Assembly: GCA_963578805.1 (NCBI GenBank)
Contig: CAUZDY010000004.1
Coordinates: forward strand, 1-64,000
DNA length: 64,000 bases
Origin: CAUZIB01 sp963578805
Lineage (GTDB): Bacteria > Acidobacteriota > Vicinamibacteria > Vicinamibacterales > UBA8438
Direction of reading: 5' to 3'
Made by a program: the position numbers and the translations under genes. The notes under the pieces are model-generated. The model did no database searches. It was not told the DNA's origin and saw only the letters and a program-made list of their open reading frames with translations. Position 1 is the stretch's first letter, and each line of letters starts with the position of its first letter. Positions 25,946 through 34,821 of this stretch are shown here, one piece after another.

Positions 25946-26410
25946 CTAGTCGTCGTAAATCGTGACCAGCTTAACAACCTCGAACTCCCGCACCCCACCG
26001 GGAGTCGGGACCTGGACCTCGTCGCCCACTTCCTTGCCGACGAGCGCCCTGCCGATGGGTGACGCGGTCGAAATCATCCCTTTCCCGGGATCGGCATCTT
26101 CCGCCATCACCAGCTCATAGGTCACGGTGCCACCGTCGAGCTCTCGAAGCTCAACGGTCGATCCGAACGCCACGCGATCCCGAGGCAACTTGTCAAAATT
26201 CATCAGCGCGATGTCGGACACCCGCTTCTGCAAGAGGCTTATGTGTGACTCGACCAGCCGCTGTCGTTCTTTGGCGGCCTGGTACTCCGCGTTCTCCCTC
26301 AAGTCTCCGTGCTCGCGAGCCCTCTGGATCTCTTTCGGAAGGTCATGCTTAAGCTCTCGGTCGAGAGCATGGATCTCGTCCTCAAACCGCTTCAGTAACT
26401 TGCTCTTCAT
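25946..26410 (-). CDS. greA: Transcription elongation factor GreA
   Basis: 154 residues. The N-terminal coiled coil (MKSKLLKRFEDEIHALDREL to ESHISLLQKRVSDI) has the tip motif REHGDLRENAEYQAAKERQ with the acidic residues that reach the RNA polymerase active site. The C-terminal FKBP-like domain has GSTVELRELDGG, YELVMAEDADP, STASPIGRALVGKEVGDEV and TPGGVREFEVVKL. It stimulates cleavage of backtracked transcripts. The first ATG at 26410 is consistent with the family. It probably shares a transcript with the patatin-like gene. Confidence 0.96.
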   Translation of the reverse strand: MKSKLLKRFEDEIHALDRELKHDLPKEIQRAREHGDLRENAEYQAAKERQRLVESHISLLQKRVSDIALMNFDKLPRDRVAFGSTVELRELDGGTVTYELVMAEDADPGKGMISTASPIGRALVGKEVGDEVQVPTPGGVREFEVVKLVTIYDD

Positions 26411-26524
26411 TGGAAAGTTAGCCTAACACATCTGATATCCTCCTCAGACTTGAGCGCGATCCACGATCGGGCCTGCGTAGGGGGTCCGTATGATTCGCAA
26501 AGTCAATCTCTAGCCGGGGCACCA

Positions 26525-27391
26525 GTGAGGACCATCACGAGTCGACAGAACCCGCTTGTTACCAGGTTCCGGACCGCTCGAAAGGGAGGTTTCCCACGGC
26601 GTCACCTGCTCCTCGATGGCACACGCCTCATAGATGATGCCCAAGCCACGAAAACGCCGATCGAGATCGCACTGTTCTCCGCGACTGCACTGCGCGCCGG
26701 CGACCGCCGGCTGAACAAGCTGGCCGACACCCTTGCCGAGTCTGGAACCGACGTGTTTGCAGCATCCGAGGCAGTGATCGCAGCAGCTAGTCCGGTTCGA
26801 GGCCCGTCGGGTGTCGTGGCGCTCGCTACCTATCAGAGCTACCCCCTCGACCGTATCGTCACCGACGCGGGCTCGGGTCTCGTAGTAGCTGCGGTTGGCG
26901 TGCAGGATCCGGGGAACGTTGGTGCAATTATCCGTGCAGCGGATGCGGGCGGCGCCCTCGCCGTCGTCGTCACCGGTGGCTCGGCTGACCCATTCGGGTG
27001 GAGAGCATTACGCGGTGCGATGGGCAGCTCCCTGAGGCTCCCAACCGCGGTCGTGGGCGACCTTGTTGCGCTGATTGTTGCCGCCCGAGAGCGTGGGGCC
27101 AAGGTGGTGGCGACAGTCCCTCGCGGAGGCACAGGACTCTACGAAGCAGACCTGACCGGCCCGCGGCTACTGCTGGTCGGACAAGAGGGCGCCGGACTGA
27201 GCCACGCCGTCAACTCGAGTGCCGACCTCCGCGTGTCAGTACCGATGCGACGCCGGGTCGATTCGCTCAACGTCAGTATTGCGGCGGGGTTGGTCATCTA
27301 CGAGGCGCGTCGTCAAACCCTCAGGCAGCGCCGTGGTGGCGGTGCCCCCACTCGCCGTCGGCGTCGCGGCGCCAAGGGGAGTTCTCGGTGA
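26525..27391 (+). CDS. SpoU/TrmH family RNA 2'-O-methyltransferase
   Basis: 288 residues from GTG 26525 (VRTITSRQNPLVTRFRTARK, the usual start for this family). The earlier start at 26450 would add 25 atypical residues. An N-terminal L30e-like substrate-binding part precedes the SPOUT domain. The SPOUT domain has the three family motifs GVQDPGNVGAIIRAADAGG, LLLVGQEGAGLSHA and VSVPMRRRVDSLNVSIAAGL, the trefoil knot that binds S-adenosylmethionine. It probably methylates the ribose of a 23S rRNA or tRNA nucleotide; the exact site cannot be told. Its stop overlaps the start of rarA by four bases. Confidence 0.92.
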   Translation: MRTITSRQNPLVTRFRTARKGGFPRRHLLLDGTRLIDDAQATKTPIEIALFSATALRAGDRRLNKLADTLAESGTDVFAASEAVIAAASPVRGPSGVVALATYQSYPLDRIVTDAGSGLVVAAVGVQDPGNVGAIIRAADAGGALAVVVTGGSADPFGWRALRGAMGSSLRLPTAVVGDLVALIVAARERGAKVVATVPRGGTGLYEADLTGPRLLLVGQEGAGLSHAVNSSADLRVSVPMRRRVDSLNVSIAAGLVIYEARRQTLRQRRGGGAPTRRRRRGAKGSSR

Positions 27392-28779
27392 AGCCGGGTA
27401 CATTGTTCGCGTCCGAATCGCCTGACGATGACAATCGACTGACGCCGTTGGCGGAGCGAATGCGTCCTCGAACATTTGATGAGCTAATGGGACAGGAATC
27501 GCTACTAGCGCCTGGCCGGCCGCTACGCGAAGCGATTACCCGCGATGCGCTGCAATCGATAATTCTGTGGGGACCTCCGGGTACCGGAAAGACGACCCTG
27601 GCCCGCCTGATTGCGACGATGACGCGGGCACGGTTTATCGCTTTCAGCGCCGTGCTCTCTGGCGTCAAGGAGATCAGGTCGGTCATGGCTGAAGCGGAGA
27701 CAACCCGCCGGCATCAAGGCCAGCGTACGATACTCTTTGTCGACGAGATTCACCGGTTTAATCGAGCCCAACAGGACGCCTTTCTCCCACGTGTCGAGGC
27801 CGGAGACATCGTGCTCGTCGGGGCCACCACCGAGAACCCTTCGTTCGAGGTAAACGCCGCCCTACTGTCACGCTCAAAGGTCTTCGTCCTTCGCCCCCTC
27901 GAGACTGCACACATCGTGACGGTGCTCCAGCGGGCACTGAGCGACTCAGACCGCGGACTAGGTCGCGAACGTCTGGACGTTGGCGAGGGTGTTCTAGAGG
28001 CGATCGGTCGACACGCCAACGGCGATGCACGGGTCGCACTCAACCTACTGGAGCTCACTGCAGCCATCGTCGCGACGGGTGACACCTCCGACGGCAACGA
28101 CGATCATCGAACGACGGGACGAGCTGCGCGGATCGACCTCGAGCTACTATCAGGAGCGCTCCAGCAGCGCACGCTGTTGTACGACAAGACCGGCGAGGAG
28201 CACTTTAACCTCATCTCCGCACTGCACAAATCGATGCGGAACAGTGATCCGGACGCTGCGGTCTATTGGCTCGCACGGATGGTTGAGGCAGGCGAGGACG
28301 CAATGTACATCGCACGACGACTGGTACGCTTCGCGTCTGAAGATATCGGTTTAGCGGACCCACGTGCGCTGAACATGGCCATCGCCGCAAAAGACGCCGT
28401 ACACTTTATCGGAATGCCTGAGGGAGACACTGCCCTGACGCAGGCCGTCATCTACCTGTCAGTAGCGCCCAAGAGCAACGCGGTGTACGTCGCCTATTGC
28501 CAGGCCGCAAGTGACGCACACACAGACATCGCCGATCCCGTTCCACTTCACCTTCGCAATGCGCCGACCCCACTCATGAAGGACCTCGACTACGGGAAGG
28601 GATACGAGTATGCGCACGACCACGCAGGTGGCACAACGATGATGGAGTGTCTCCCGCCGCGACTGCAGCATCGTCAGTACTACAAGCCGACCAGACGTGG
28701 GGTCGAGAAAGCGATCGCCGAGCGCGTCTCGGCCTGGCGGGTAACTCGGGAACAGCAGCGGCCAAGGCCGGACAAATAG
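27388..28779 (+). CDS. rarA: Replication-associated recombination protein RarA (MgsA), AAA+ ATPase
   Basis: 463 residues from GTG 27388, which overlaps the preceding stop (GTGA) and has AGGGGAG upstream. Motifs are LAERMRPRTFDELMGQESLL, Walker A LWGPPGTGKTTLARLI, Walker B ILFVDEIHRFNRAQQDAFL, and sensor ATTENPSFEVNAALLSRS. The C-terminal clamp-loader-like and tetramerisation parts carry DPDAAVYWLARMVEAGED, RRLVRFASEDIGLADPRAL and PLHLRNAPTPLMKDLDYG. RarA acts at stalled replication forks with SSB. It is translationally coupled to the methyltransferase. Confidence 0.97.
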   Translation: MKPGTLFASESPDDDNRLTPLAERMRPRTFDELMGQESLLAPGRPLREAITRDALQSIILWGPPGTGKTTLARLIATMTRARFIAFSAVLSGVKEIRSVMAEAETTRRHQGQRTILFVDEIHRFNRAQQDAFLPRVEAGDIVLVGATTENPSFEVNAALLSRSKVFVLRPLETAHIVTVLQRALSDSDRGLGRERLDVGEGVLEAIGRHANGDARVALNLLELTAAIVATGDTSDGNDDHRTTGRAARIDLELLSGALQQRTLLYDKTGEEHFNLISALHKSMRNSDPDAAVYWLARMVEAGEDAMYIARRLVRFASEDIGLADPRALNMAIAAKDAVHFIGMPEGDTALTQAVIYLSVAPKSNAVYVAYCQAASDAHTDIADPVPLHLRNAPTPLMKDLDYGKGYEYAHDHAGGTTMMECLPPRLQHRQYYKPTRRGVEKAIAERVSAWRVTREQQRPRPDK

Positions 28780-28792
28780 TCCGTTTACTCTA

Positions 28793-28963
28793 GTGCCCGG
28801 TTTTCTCTACTACGTCGGTCGATTCCTCCAGCTGCTAGCTATGTCGTTGCTGCTGATGTCAATCGTAACCGCAGGACCCTTGGGCCCCAGCCCCCAAACT
28901 TTCGGGGGTGGCGTCGCCGTTTTTGTCGTGGGGTGGCTGATCGTGCGACCTTACACGAAATAG
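28793..28963 (+). CDS. Small two-helix membrane protein, 56 residues
   Basis: GTG at 28793 opens a 56-codon frame that starts PGFLYYVGRFLQLLAMSLLL, has a Gly/Pro turn (TAGPLGPSP) and a second helix (GGGVAVFVVGWLIV), then ends in basic VRPYTK. Two membrane passes with both ends inside are likely. It lies 13 bases after rarA on the same strand and before a hairpin, so it would be the last gene of the unit. I recall similar uncharacterised small proteins with FLYYVGRFLQLL starts in environmental genomes, but can assign no function. No clear ribosome site. Confidence 0.6.
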   Translation: MPGFLYYVGRFLQLLAMSLLLMSIVTAGPLGPSPQTFGGGVAVFVVGWLIVRPYTK

Positions 28964-28964
28964 C

Positions 28965-28994
28965 TAGTGTCTTGAGATCGAACTCAGGACACTA
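28965..28994. terminator. Hairpin between converging rarA unit and mutL
   Basis: A 12-bp stem with one T-G wobble pair (28965-28976 with 28983-28994) and a 6-base loop. It sits directly after the small ORF stop and 4 bases before the mutL stop. No T tract follows on either strand, so its terminator function is uncertain. Confidence 0.5.
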
Positions 28995-28998
28995 AGAA

Positions 28999-30813
28999 TC
29001 AGCGCTCGAAGCTTTTCTCGATCTCGTGGCGAGTGAGCCGAAGCACCACCGGCCGACCGTGCGGACAGACGGTCGAGTACTCGGTACGCCACAGCTGATC
29101 GAGGATGTACAACATCTTCTCCTGCGTTAGTCGATCGTTTGCCTTCACTGCTGCGTGACAGGCGGTCGTCGCCGCCAGGCGCTGCAGTACCTCGTTAACA
29201 CCGGCGGCGCGGTCGAGCCCTTCAACGTCAGACGCCAACTCTCGCACCGCGTTCTCTGCCTCCGCCCGCGCTAACACCCCTGGCACAGTAGTGATGTGAA
29301 CACTATCACCACCGAACTCCCCCACCTCAAACCCCAACCGCAACAACTCGGTGGTATGAGCCGCGAGCGCCTCACGCTGTGCGGCTGGGAGGTCAACCAC
29401 TATCGGCGTGAGAAGACGCTGTCCGTCCAGCGGTCCACCAGCGAGCTTGGACATGACCTGCTCGAACAAAATACGCTCATGCGCCACGTGCTGGTCGATA
29501 ATCGCCACCCCCTCGCTATCGACCGCGATTATGAATGTGTCACGAAATTGACCGAGCGGTATAAGTGGTCGGGTGGCATCGGTGGTCGTCTCACCCGCGC
29601 CAATAGCCGCGGGGATCGCTCCCACCGCGTTGGCGCTCATCGGCTCAGCCACCTCACTTCTCCGGAAGACGTCGGTGACACCCGCCCAGCGACTGGCCGC
29701 GGACATACCCTGCGTGATCCCAGGAATCGACTGAGACACCGCAACGAATGATGTCAGCGATTGAGGTCGGACCGGCAGAGGCGCCGACGACGGTTTCCCG
29801 AGAGCATCACCGACGGCGCGCCGCACCAGTTCGTGCACGAGCGACTGATCCAAGAAGCGAACCTCCGCCTTCATCGGGTGGACGTTGACGTCGACCCGCT
29901 CGGGGGACAGCTCGATAAAAAGATGGGTCTCGGGTGTCCGCGGCTTGATACTCGCCTGGCTATACGCGTCGTGAACAGCATGGGTGATCGTGCGGTCCTT
30001 GATCACTCGGCGGTTAACAAAAATGTGCTGAGGACCTCGGGAGGGTCCGTGATCAGTCAGCGCGGCAACATAGCCTCTGAGCACCACGCCCGCGGCAGAC
30101 TTGTAAACCTCGACGAGGTCTGGCCGCTCGCCATACACCTGAAAAAAACGCTCATCCAGCGTACGAACCGGCGGACATTGCAGCACACGACGAGCCCCGC
30201 TGGTGAGCATGAATCCGACTTTCGGATACGCCAAACTCAACTGTGTGACAGCACGTATGACCTGCGCTGACTCGGCGCGATCGGACTTGAGAAATTTCCG
30301 TCTGGCCGGCACGTTGTAGAAAAGGTCGGTCACCTCAATTACGGTGCCGTCTGGCATGCCGACCTCCGCAACCGCCCCCATAGCGCCGCCATCCACCCGC
30401 AGCTCAGTCCCGGATTGAGATCCGTATGGCTTTGTTTTTAAAGTAAGATGCGAGACTGAAGCGATGCTGGGTAAGGCTTCCCCACGAAACCCCAAGGTGT
30501 CGATCGCGTCGAGGTCTTCGAGTCGAGCCACCTTGCTGGTCGCATGCCGCTCAAGAGCCAGTACCGCGTCCTCGCGCCTCATCCCCTCCCCATCATCCTC
30601 GACGCGAATCAGTCGCTTCCCACCCCGGTCTACCGTCACGTCAATGCGGTTTGCGCCCGCATCAATCGAGTTTTCGACCAACTCCTTCAGTGCCGAGGCC
30701 GGACGCTCAACAACCTCGCCCGCGGCGATTTGGTTGGCCAGCTCAGGGGAAAGGCGACGAATGGGAGACGTGGTCCTCTCTGCGCGGCTAGTGGGTCTCT
30801 GTCTTCTTGCCAT
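28999..30813 (-). CDS. mutL: DNA mismatch repair protein MutL
   Basis: 604 residues from ATG 30813 (a TTG one codon earlier is possible). GHKL ATPase motifs are ANQIAAGEVVERPASALKEL, VENSIDAGANRI, VEDDGEGMRREDAVLALERH, TLGFRGEALPSIASV and GTVIEVTDLFYNVPARRKFL. The C-terminal dimerisation domain has the endonuclease metal motif, here DQHVAHERILFE (DQHA(X)2E(X)4E with Ala to Val), and ACHAAVKA and CPHGRPVVLRL. MutL is therefore probably a nicking type, as in bacteria without MutH. It is the last gene of the long co-directional run and starts 38 bases after glyS. Confidence 0.97.
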   Translation of the reverse strand: MARRQRPTSRAERTTSPIRRLSPELANQIAAGEVVERPASALKELVENSIDAGANRIDVTVDRGGKRLIRVEDDGEGMRREDAVLALERHATSKVARLEDLDAIDTLGFRGEALPSIASVSHLTLKTKPYGSQSGTELRVDGGAMGAVAEVGMPDGTVIEVTDLFYNVPARRKFLKSDRAESAQVIRAVTQLSLAYPKVGFMLTSGARRVLQCPPVRTLDERFFQVYGERPDLVEVYKSAAGVVLRGYVAALTDHGPSRGPQHIFVNRRVIKDRTITHAVHDAYSQASIKPRTPETHLFIELSPERVDVNVHPMKAEVRFLDQSLVHELVRRAVGDALGKPSSAPLPVRPQSLTSFVAVSQSIPGITQGMSAASRWAGVTDVFRRSEVAEPMSANAVGAIPAAIGAGETTTDATRPLIPLGQFRDTFIIAVDSEGVAIIDQHVAHERILFEQVMSKLAGGPLDGQRLLTPIVVDLPAAQREALAAHTTELLRLGFEVGEFGGDSVHITTVPGVLARAEAENAVRELASDVEGLDRAAGVNEVLQRLAATTACHAAVKANDRLTQEKMLYILDQLWRTEYSTVCPHGRPVVLRLTRHEIEKSFER

Positions 30814-30850
30814 CAAAACCTGTTCTGTCTGTGTGCGAGAGGTACTCCAC

Positions 30851-33094
30851 CTACGAGAGTGCTTCTTCTTCTGGAACGATGTCGGAGATGTCGGCGAGTT
30901 GGCTAATGAGCCGTTCGAGACGTTTCATAAGACGCAGGCGAGCCTGCCTAACCTTGGCGTCGTCGACCATCACGAACACATCTGTGAAGAATCGGTCGAC
31001 TGCCGGGCCAAATGCAGATGCCTGTGCAAACGCCTCGCGGTAACCCTCTCCGCGTGCCACCGCACGGTCGATGACCGACCGGCCCCGATTTACCTCTACG
31101 AGCAGCGCCTGTTCTGCTGGTTCGGTCAAAGTCACGGACAGCTCTACACCACCATCCCGTTCGGCCACCGCGAACTCCGCGTCAGGAAGTTCCTTGGCGA
31201 TGTTTTTGATGCGTTTAAAGAGTGTGGCCAACCGCCTAAAGTCTGGCGTGTCCGTAAATTCTGGCAGCACCTCCAGCTTGCGACGTGCGTCGAGTGGCCG
31301 GAGGTCGTCGAGCGACGCCTGTTCCGTCACTGAACGGACGTTGCGAATGTCGAACCCGCGCTCTTCGAGCAGATAACGAGTGCGCTCTCGCAAAAAGGCG
31401 GTCTCACGGTCAGCCGTATGGATATCGGGTCGACCGTGCACCGTATGCGCTATCTCCAGTAACTGGCCCAGAGACACTCGCACCTCAAGACCCACCAACT
31501 CTGGCAAGTCGACCAGAACGCGAACCAGTCCCTGGGCCTGCCGCCGCATCGCAAACGGGTCTCGGGATCCGGTGGGTTTCTCGCCAACCTGAAAAAGTCC
31601 GACCAGTGTGTCCAACTTGTCGGCGAGAGCCACGGCCGCCCACGTCACGGCTCCGACCCCGAGACCGTGACGGGTCGGTGGCGCATCTGCCTCCACTCCA
31701 ACCGGCAGATAGTGGTAGTAAATCGCCTTCCAGACCTCTTCCGATTCACCTTGCTCACGTGCGTAGACGCCACCCATCGTGCCTTGTAACTCAGGAAACT
31801 CGCCGACCATGTCTGTCGCCAGATCAGCCTTGCACAAAAGGCCCGCCTGGCGGGCGGCGGCTGCCGTGATTGAATCTGCCCCAAGCACGTCGCGAGCGAT
31901 TTGCTCAGCCAATGTGCTGATGCGATCAGCCTTTACCCGGTAGCTACCCAGCTTTTGATGAAACACGAGCGTGGAGAGTCGATCGAGCCGATCCTCGAGC
32001 CTTCCCTTGCGATCGGCATCCCAGAAAAAACGTGCGTCTCGGAGCCGCGCCACCAGCACACGCTCAGCATTGCGCGCAATTCGCGACACATTGTCGCGCG
32101 GCGTGTTGGTCACTGCCAGAAAATGCGGTTTAAGTCGTCCGCGCAGATTGACCACTGGAAAGTAGTGCTGGTGGTGAATCATTGTCGTCTTGAGCACCTC
32201 GTCAGGAAGTCTCAGGAACTCTGACGGATAGGTGCCGGTCACAACCGATGGATATTCCACGAGGTCAGGAACTTCCTCCAGTAGAAAGCTCTGATCCGCC
32301 CCATCCCCGACCCGTCCACCAACACGGTCGGCGCACCGTTCTAGCTTCTGTGTGATCCTGGCACGACGCTTCTCACGGTCGATGATGACGTAGTTGGCCG
32401 CGAGGGCCCGTTTGTAATCAGAGAACGACCGAACGCGAATCGACCGACCCGGACGGCCGCGCGTGCTGAAGAACCGGTGCCCATACGTCACCGACCCAGA
32501 CGAGACAACGGCAACCCCCGCCCCATCAGACTGATCGCTTCGTAGCACTTGAAACGGCACGACCGTGGCACCATGCAGAAACAGAATCCAACGGATCGGA
32601 CGACCAAACACCAACTCGCCATGACCGTCGTCGAGCCATGCGTCCCAGTGCATCTGTTTCGGAAAGCTCAAGGCTCTGAGGGTCGAAGCCAAGACACCTG
32701 GCAGGACCACCCTCGAAGCACCACCGCGCTGACGCCTTTGATGCGCGACGTACTCACCCTTTGGTGTCTGCACTCGGTGTAGGTCATCGACAGACACGCC
32801 CTGCTTCCGTGCGAACCCCAGTGCCGCAGCGGTGGACTGACCCTTGGTGTCGAATGCGGCCTGTACCGGAGGTCCCGTGAGCGTTTCTTCGAGATCAGAC
32901 TGTCGGTTCGACACGCCTCCAACGTACACGCCCAGTCGGCGAGGCGTGCTAAAGACGTGTGCCGGCGCGGTCCACTCCAACCGCGCCTCATCCAGAAAGT
33001 GGGTCAGCCGGTCGCCAAACTGATCGGTCAGCGATGGAAGCCAGCCTGCGGGAATCTCCTCGCAGCCGATCTCAATCAATAGCTCACGAAACAT
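30851..33094 (-). CDS. glyS: Glycyl-tRNA synthetase beta subunit
   Basis: About 747 residues. The family start ELLIEIGCEEIPAGWLPSL is clear; ATG 33094 or 33100, both inside the glyQ tail. Later motifs are PKGEYVAHQ, WDAWLDDGHGELVFGRPIRW, HHQHYFPVVNLRGRLKPHFLAVTN, RLRDARFFWDADRKGRLEDRL, VFHQKLGSYRVKADRI, CKADLATDMVGEFPELQGTM and DKLDTLVGLFQVGEKPTGSRDPFAMRR. The C-terminus has the anticodon-binding DALR-like part. With GlyQ it forms the alpha2beta2 enzyme that charges tRNA-Gly. It is translationally coupled to glyQ. Confidence 0.97.
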   Translation of the reverse strand: MFRELLIEIGCEEIPAGWLPSLTDQFGDRLTHFLDEARLEWTAPAHVFSTPRRLGVYVGGVSNRQSDLEETLTGPPVQAAFDTKGQSTAAALGFARKQGVSVDDLHRVQTPKGEYVAHQRRQRGGASRVVLPGVLASTLRALSFPKQMHWDAWLDDGHGELVFGRPIRWILFLHGATVVPFQVLRSDQSDGAGVAVVSSGSVTYGHRFFSTRGRPGRSIRVRSFSDYKRALAANYVIIDREKRRARITQKLERCADRVGGRVGDGADQSFLLEEVPDLVEYPSVVTGTYPSEFLRLPDEVLKTTMIHHQHYFPVVNLRGRLKPHFLAVTNTPRDNVSRIARNAERVLVARLRDARFFWDADRKGRLEDRLDRLSTLVFHQKLGSYRVKADRISTLAEQIARDVLGADSITAAAARQAGLLCKADLATDMVGEFPELQGTMGGVYAREQGESEEVWKAIYYHYLPVGVEADAPPTRHGLGVGAVTWAAVALADKLDTLVGLFQVGEKPTGSRDPFAMRRQAQGLVRVLVDLPELVGLEVRVSLGQLLEIAHTVHGRPDIHTADRETAFLRERTRYLLEERGFDIRNVRSVTEQASLDDLRPLDARRKLEVLPEFTDTPDFRRLATLFKRIKNIAKELPDAEFAVAERDGGVELSVTLTEPAEQALLVEVNRGRSVIDRAVARGEGYREAFAQASAFGPAVDRFFTDVFVMVDDAKVRQARLRLMKRLERLISQLADISDIVPEEEALS

Positions 33095-33968
33095 CGTCAT
33101 CACCGGTGTGGGTCTCACCCGAGGCGTAGGCCCCAGCAATGGCGACCGCGAGTTTCCGAACCCTCAGAATGTAGGCGGTGCGTTCGGTTACGCCAATACT
33201 TCCGCTCGCATCGAGGATGTTAAAGGCGTGAGAGCACTTGAGACAGTAGTCGAGCGCCGGAAACAGGAGTGCTGAGCCCAGCAGCTGCTCAGCAAAGTTG
33301 TAGTACTCGTCGAACAGACGCCGGTGAACCTGCGAGAAATCAGCCTTCGGCATCTCAACCTGCCCAAACACGTACTTTGACTGCTCAACCTCCTCGCGAT
33401 GCCGAACCTCGCCGTACGTGACACCGGGTGCCCATTCGAGGTCATAGACGCTATCTTTCCCTTGCAAGTGCATCGCGATACGCTCGAGCCCATAGGTCAG
33501 TTCCACTGAAATCGGCGCCAGGTCAAGGCCTCCGGCTTGCTGAAAGTACGTGAACTGGGTGATCTCGAGTCCATCGAGCAATACTTGCCATCCTATGCCC
33601 CAGGCGCCCAGCGTGGGTGCCTCCCAGTTGTCCTCCTCGAACCGTACATCGTGGCGAGCAGGGTCGATACCACAGGCCCGCAGGCTCTTGAGATATAGAT
33701 TCTGTGCGGCATCCGGTGACGGCTTTAGGATGACCTGGAACTGATGATGTTTGAACAGCCGGTTTGGATTCTCCCCAAACCGGCCGTCGGCCGGCCGCCG
33801 TGACGGTTGGACATACGCCACGTGCCAATGCCGAGGACCAAGCACCCGGAGAAATGTCTCCGGGTGCATTGTACCGGCGCCGACCTCGACATCTAATGGC
33901 TGCTGAAGTAGGCACCCGTGTGAGGCCCAGAACTGCGACAAGGATAGAATGAGGTCTTGTAGAGTCAT
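33084..33968 (-). CDS. glyQ: Glycyl-tRNA synthetase alpha subunit
   Basis: 294 residues from ATG 33968, whose ATGA overlaps the recO stop. The class II catalytic core has MTLQDLILSLSQFWASHGC, LQQPLDVEVGAGTMHPETFL, VAYVQPSRRPADGRFGENPN, NWEAPTLGAWGIGWQVLLDG and EVTQFTYFQQ-like ITQFTYFQQAGGLDL. It forms the tetrameric enzyme with GlyS. The use of split GlyRS rather than the single-chain form is typical of Acidobacteriota and most Gram-negative bacteria. Confidence 0.97.
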   Translation of the reverse strand: MTLQDLILSLSQFWASHGCLLQQPLDVEVGAGTMHPETFLRVLGPRHWHVAYVQPSRRPADGRFGENPNRLFKHHQFQVILKPSPDAAQNLYLKSLRACGIDPARHDVRFEEDNWEAPTLGAWGIGWQVLLDGLEITQFTYFQQAGGLDLAPISVELTYGLERIAMHLQGKDSVYDLEWAPGVTYGEVRHREEVEQSKYVFGQVEMPKADFSQVHRRLFDEYYNFAEQLLGSALLFPALDYCLKCSHAFNILDASGSIGVTERTAYILRVRKLAVAIAGAYASGETHTGDDDVS

Positions 33969-34750
33969 TGCGGGCCTCGACCCGTCGGCCACACGCCTGA
34001 CGTCCATGCGCCAAGTTCGTGCAAAACGCGAGCGGACTTGAGCTGCTTTTGGAGATGAGTCTCCAACAACAGGCGGTGCACCGTCGTCAGCTGGCGGGCC
34101 ACGTCTGGAGTGAACGCCACGACGCCCATATCCATCGCCGAACGGTTGGCTGCCGCACGGAGAAACGACAGGGCGTCACCGGTCAGATCGACCTTGCCGT
34201 CGCCTGAGCCACATTTCTGGCACAAAAACGCTCCTGAGTCACGCACGATCACCGCCCCACCGTGGTCCAATCCACCCCGACAACGCTGACATGCCACAAC
34301 CGACGGGTATACACCCTGCAGTCGTAACAGCCAGTACTCGAAATAGCGTGCCACTCGCTCGACCGGCACGTCACGTGTGATCGCCTCGACAACCGACACA
34401 CCGAGCCGATACAGACGCTCGCTTGGGTCCCCCTCGAGTGCCCACGCATCAACCAGCTCTGCGAAATAACTCACATAACCCAGCGCGTCTCCGCTCTGGC
34501 TGACGAGCGGCGATGTAACTGGCTCGACATACGACAGTCTGACCAAATCCCGGCTCTCGCGCTCGAAGTACGCTAGCCGCACTTGAGTGAACGGTTCCAG
34601 CCCGCCGGTAAATCGAGAACGCGTCCGCCGAGCTCCTTTCGCAACCCCGCGGCGCTTGCCTCGATCGCTGGTCAGAAAGACGACGATTCGGTCTGCCTCG
34701 GCGAGCTTGTAGGTGCGCAGAATCAGCGCGTCGGCCGTATAGAGCGGCAT
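33965..34750 (-). CDS. recO: DNA repair protein RecO
   Basis: 261 residues. The N-terminal OB fold has ADALILRTYKLAEADRIVVF, SDRGKRRGVAKGARR and RFTGGLEPFTQV. The helical C-terminal domain carries the zinc site CQRCRGG...CQKCGSGDG. RecO loads RecA at gaps with RecR. It starts the recO-glyQ-glyS overlapping block and lies 71 bases after mgtE. Confidence 0.93.
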   Translation of the reverse strand: MPLYTADALILRTYKLAEADRIVVFLTSDRGKRRGVAKGARRTRSRFTGGLEPFTQVRLAYFERESRDLVRLSYVEPVTSPLVSQSGDALGYVSYFAELVDAWALEGDPSERLYRLGVSVVEAITRDVPVERVARYFEYWLLRLQGVYPSVVACQRCRGGLDHGGAVIVRDSGAFLCQKCGSGDGKVDLTGDALSFLRAAANRSAMDMGVVAFTPDVARQLTTVHRLLLETHLQKQLKSARVLHELGAWTSGVWPTGRGPQ

Positions 34751-34821
34751 CTTCCAGCCCGAGTCCGGACTATTCTAACGTAGTGGAGTCTTCACTTCAG
34801 ACCGGACGCCTTAAGCCCGTT

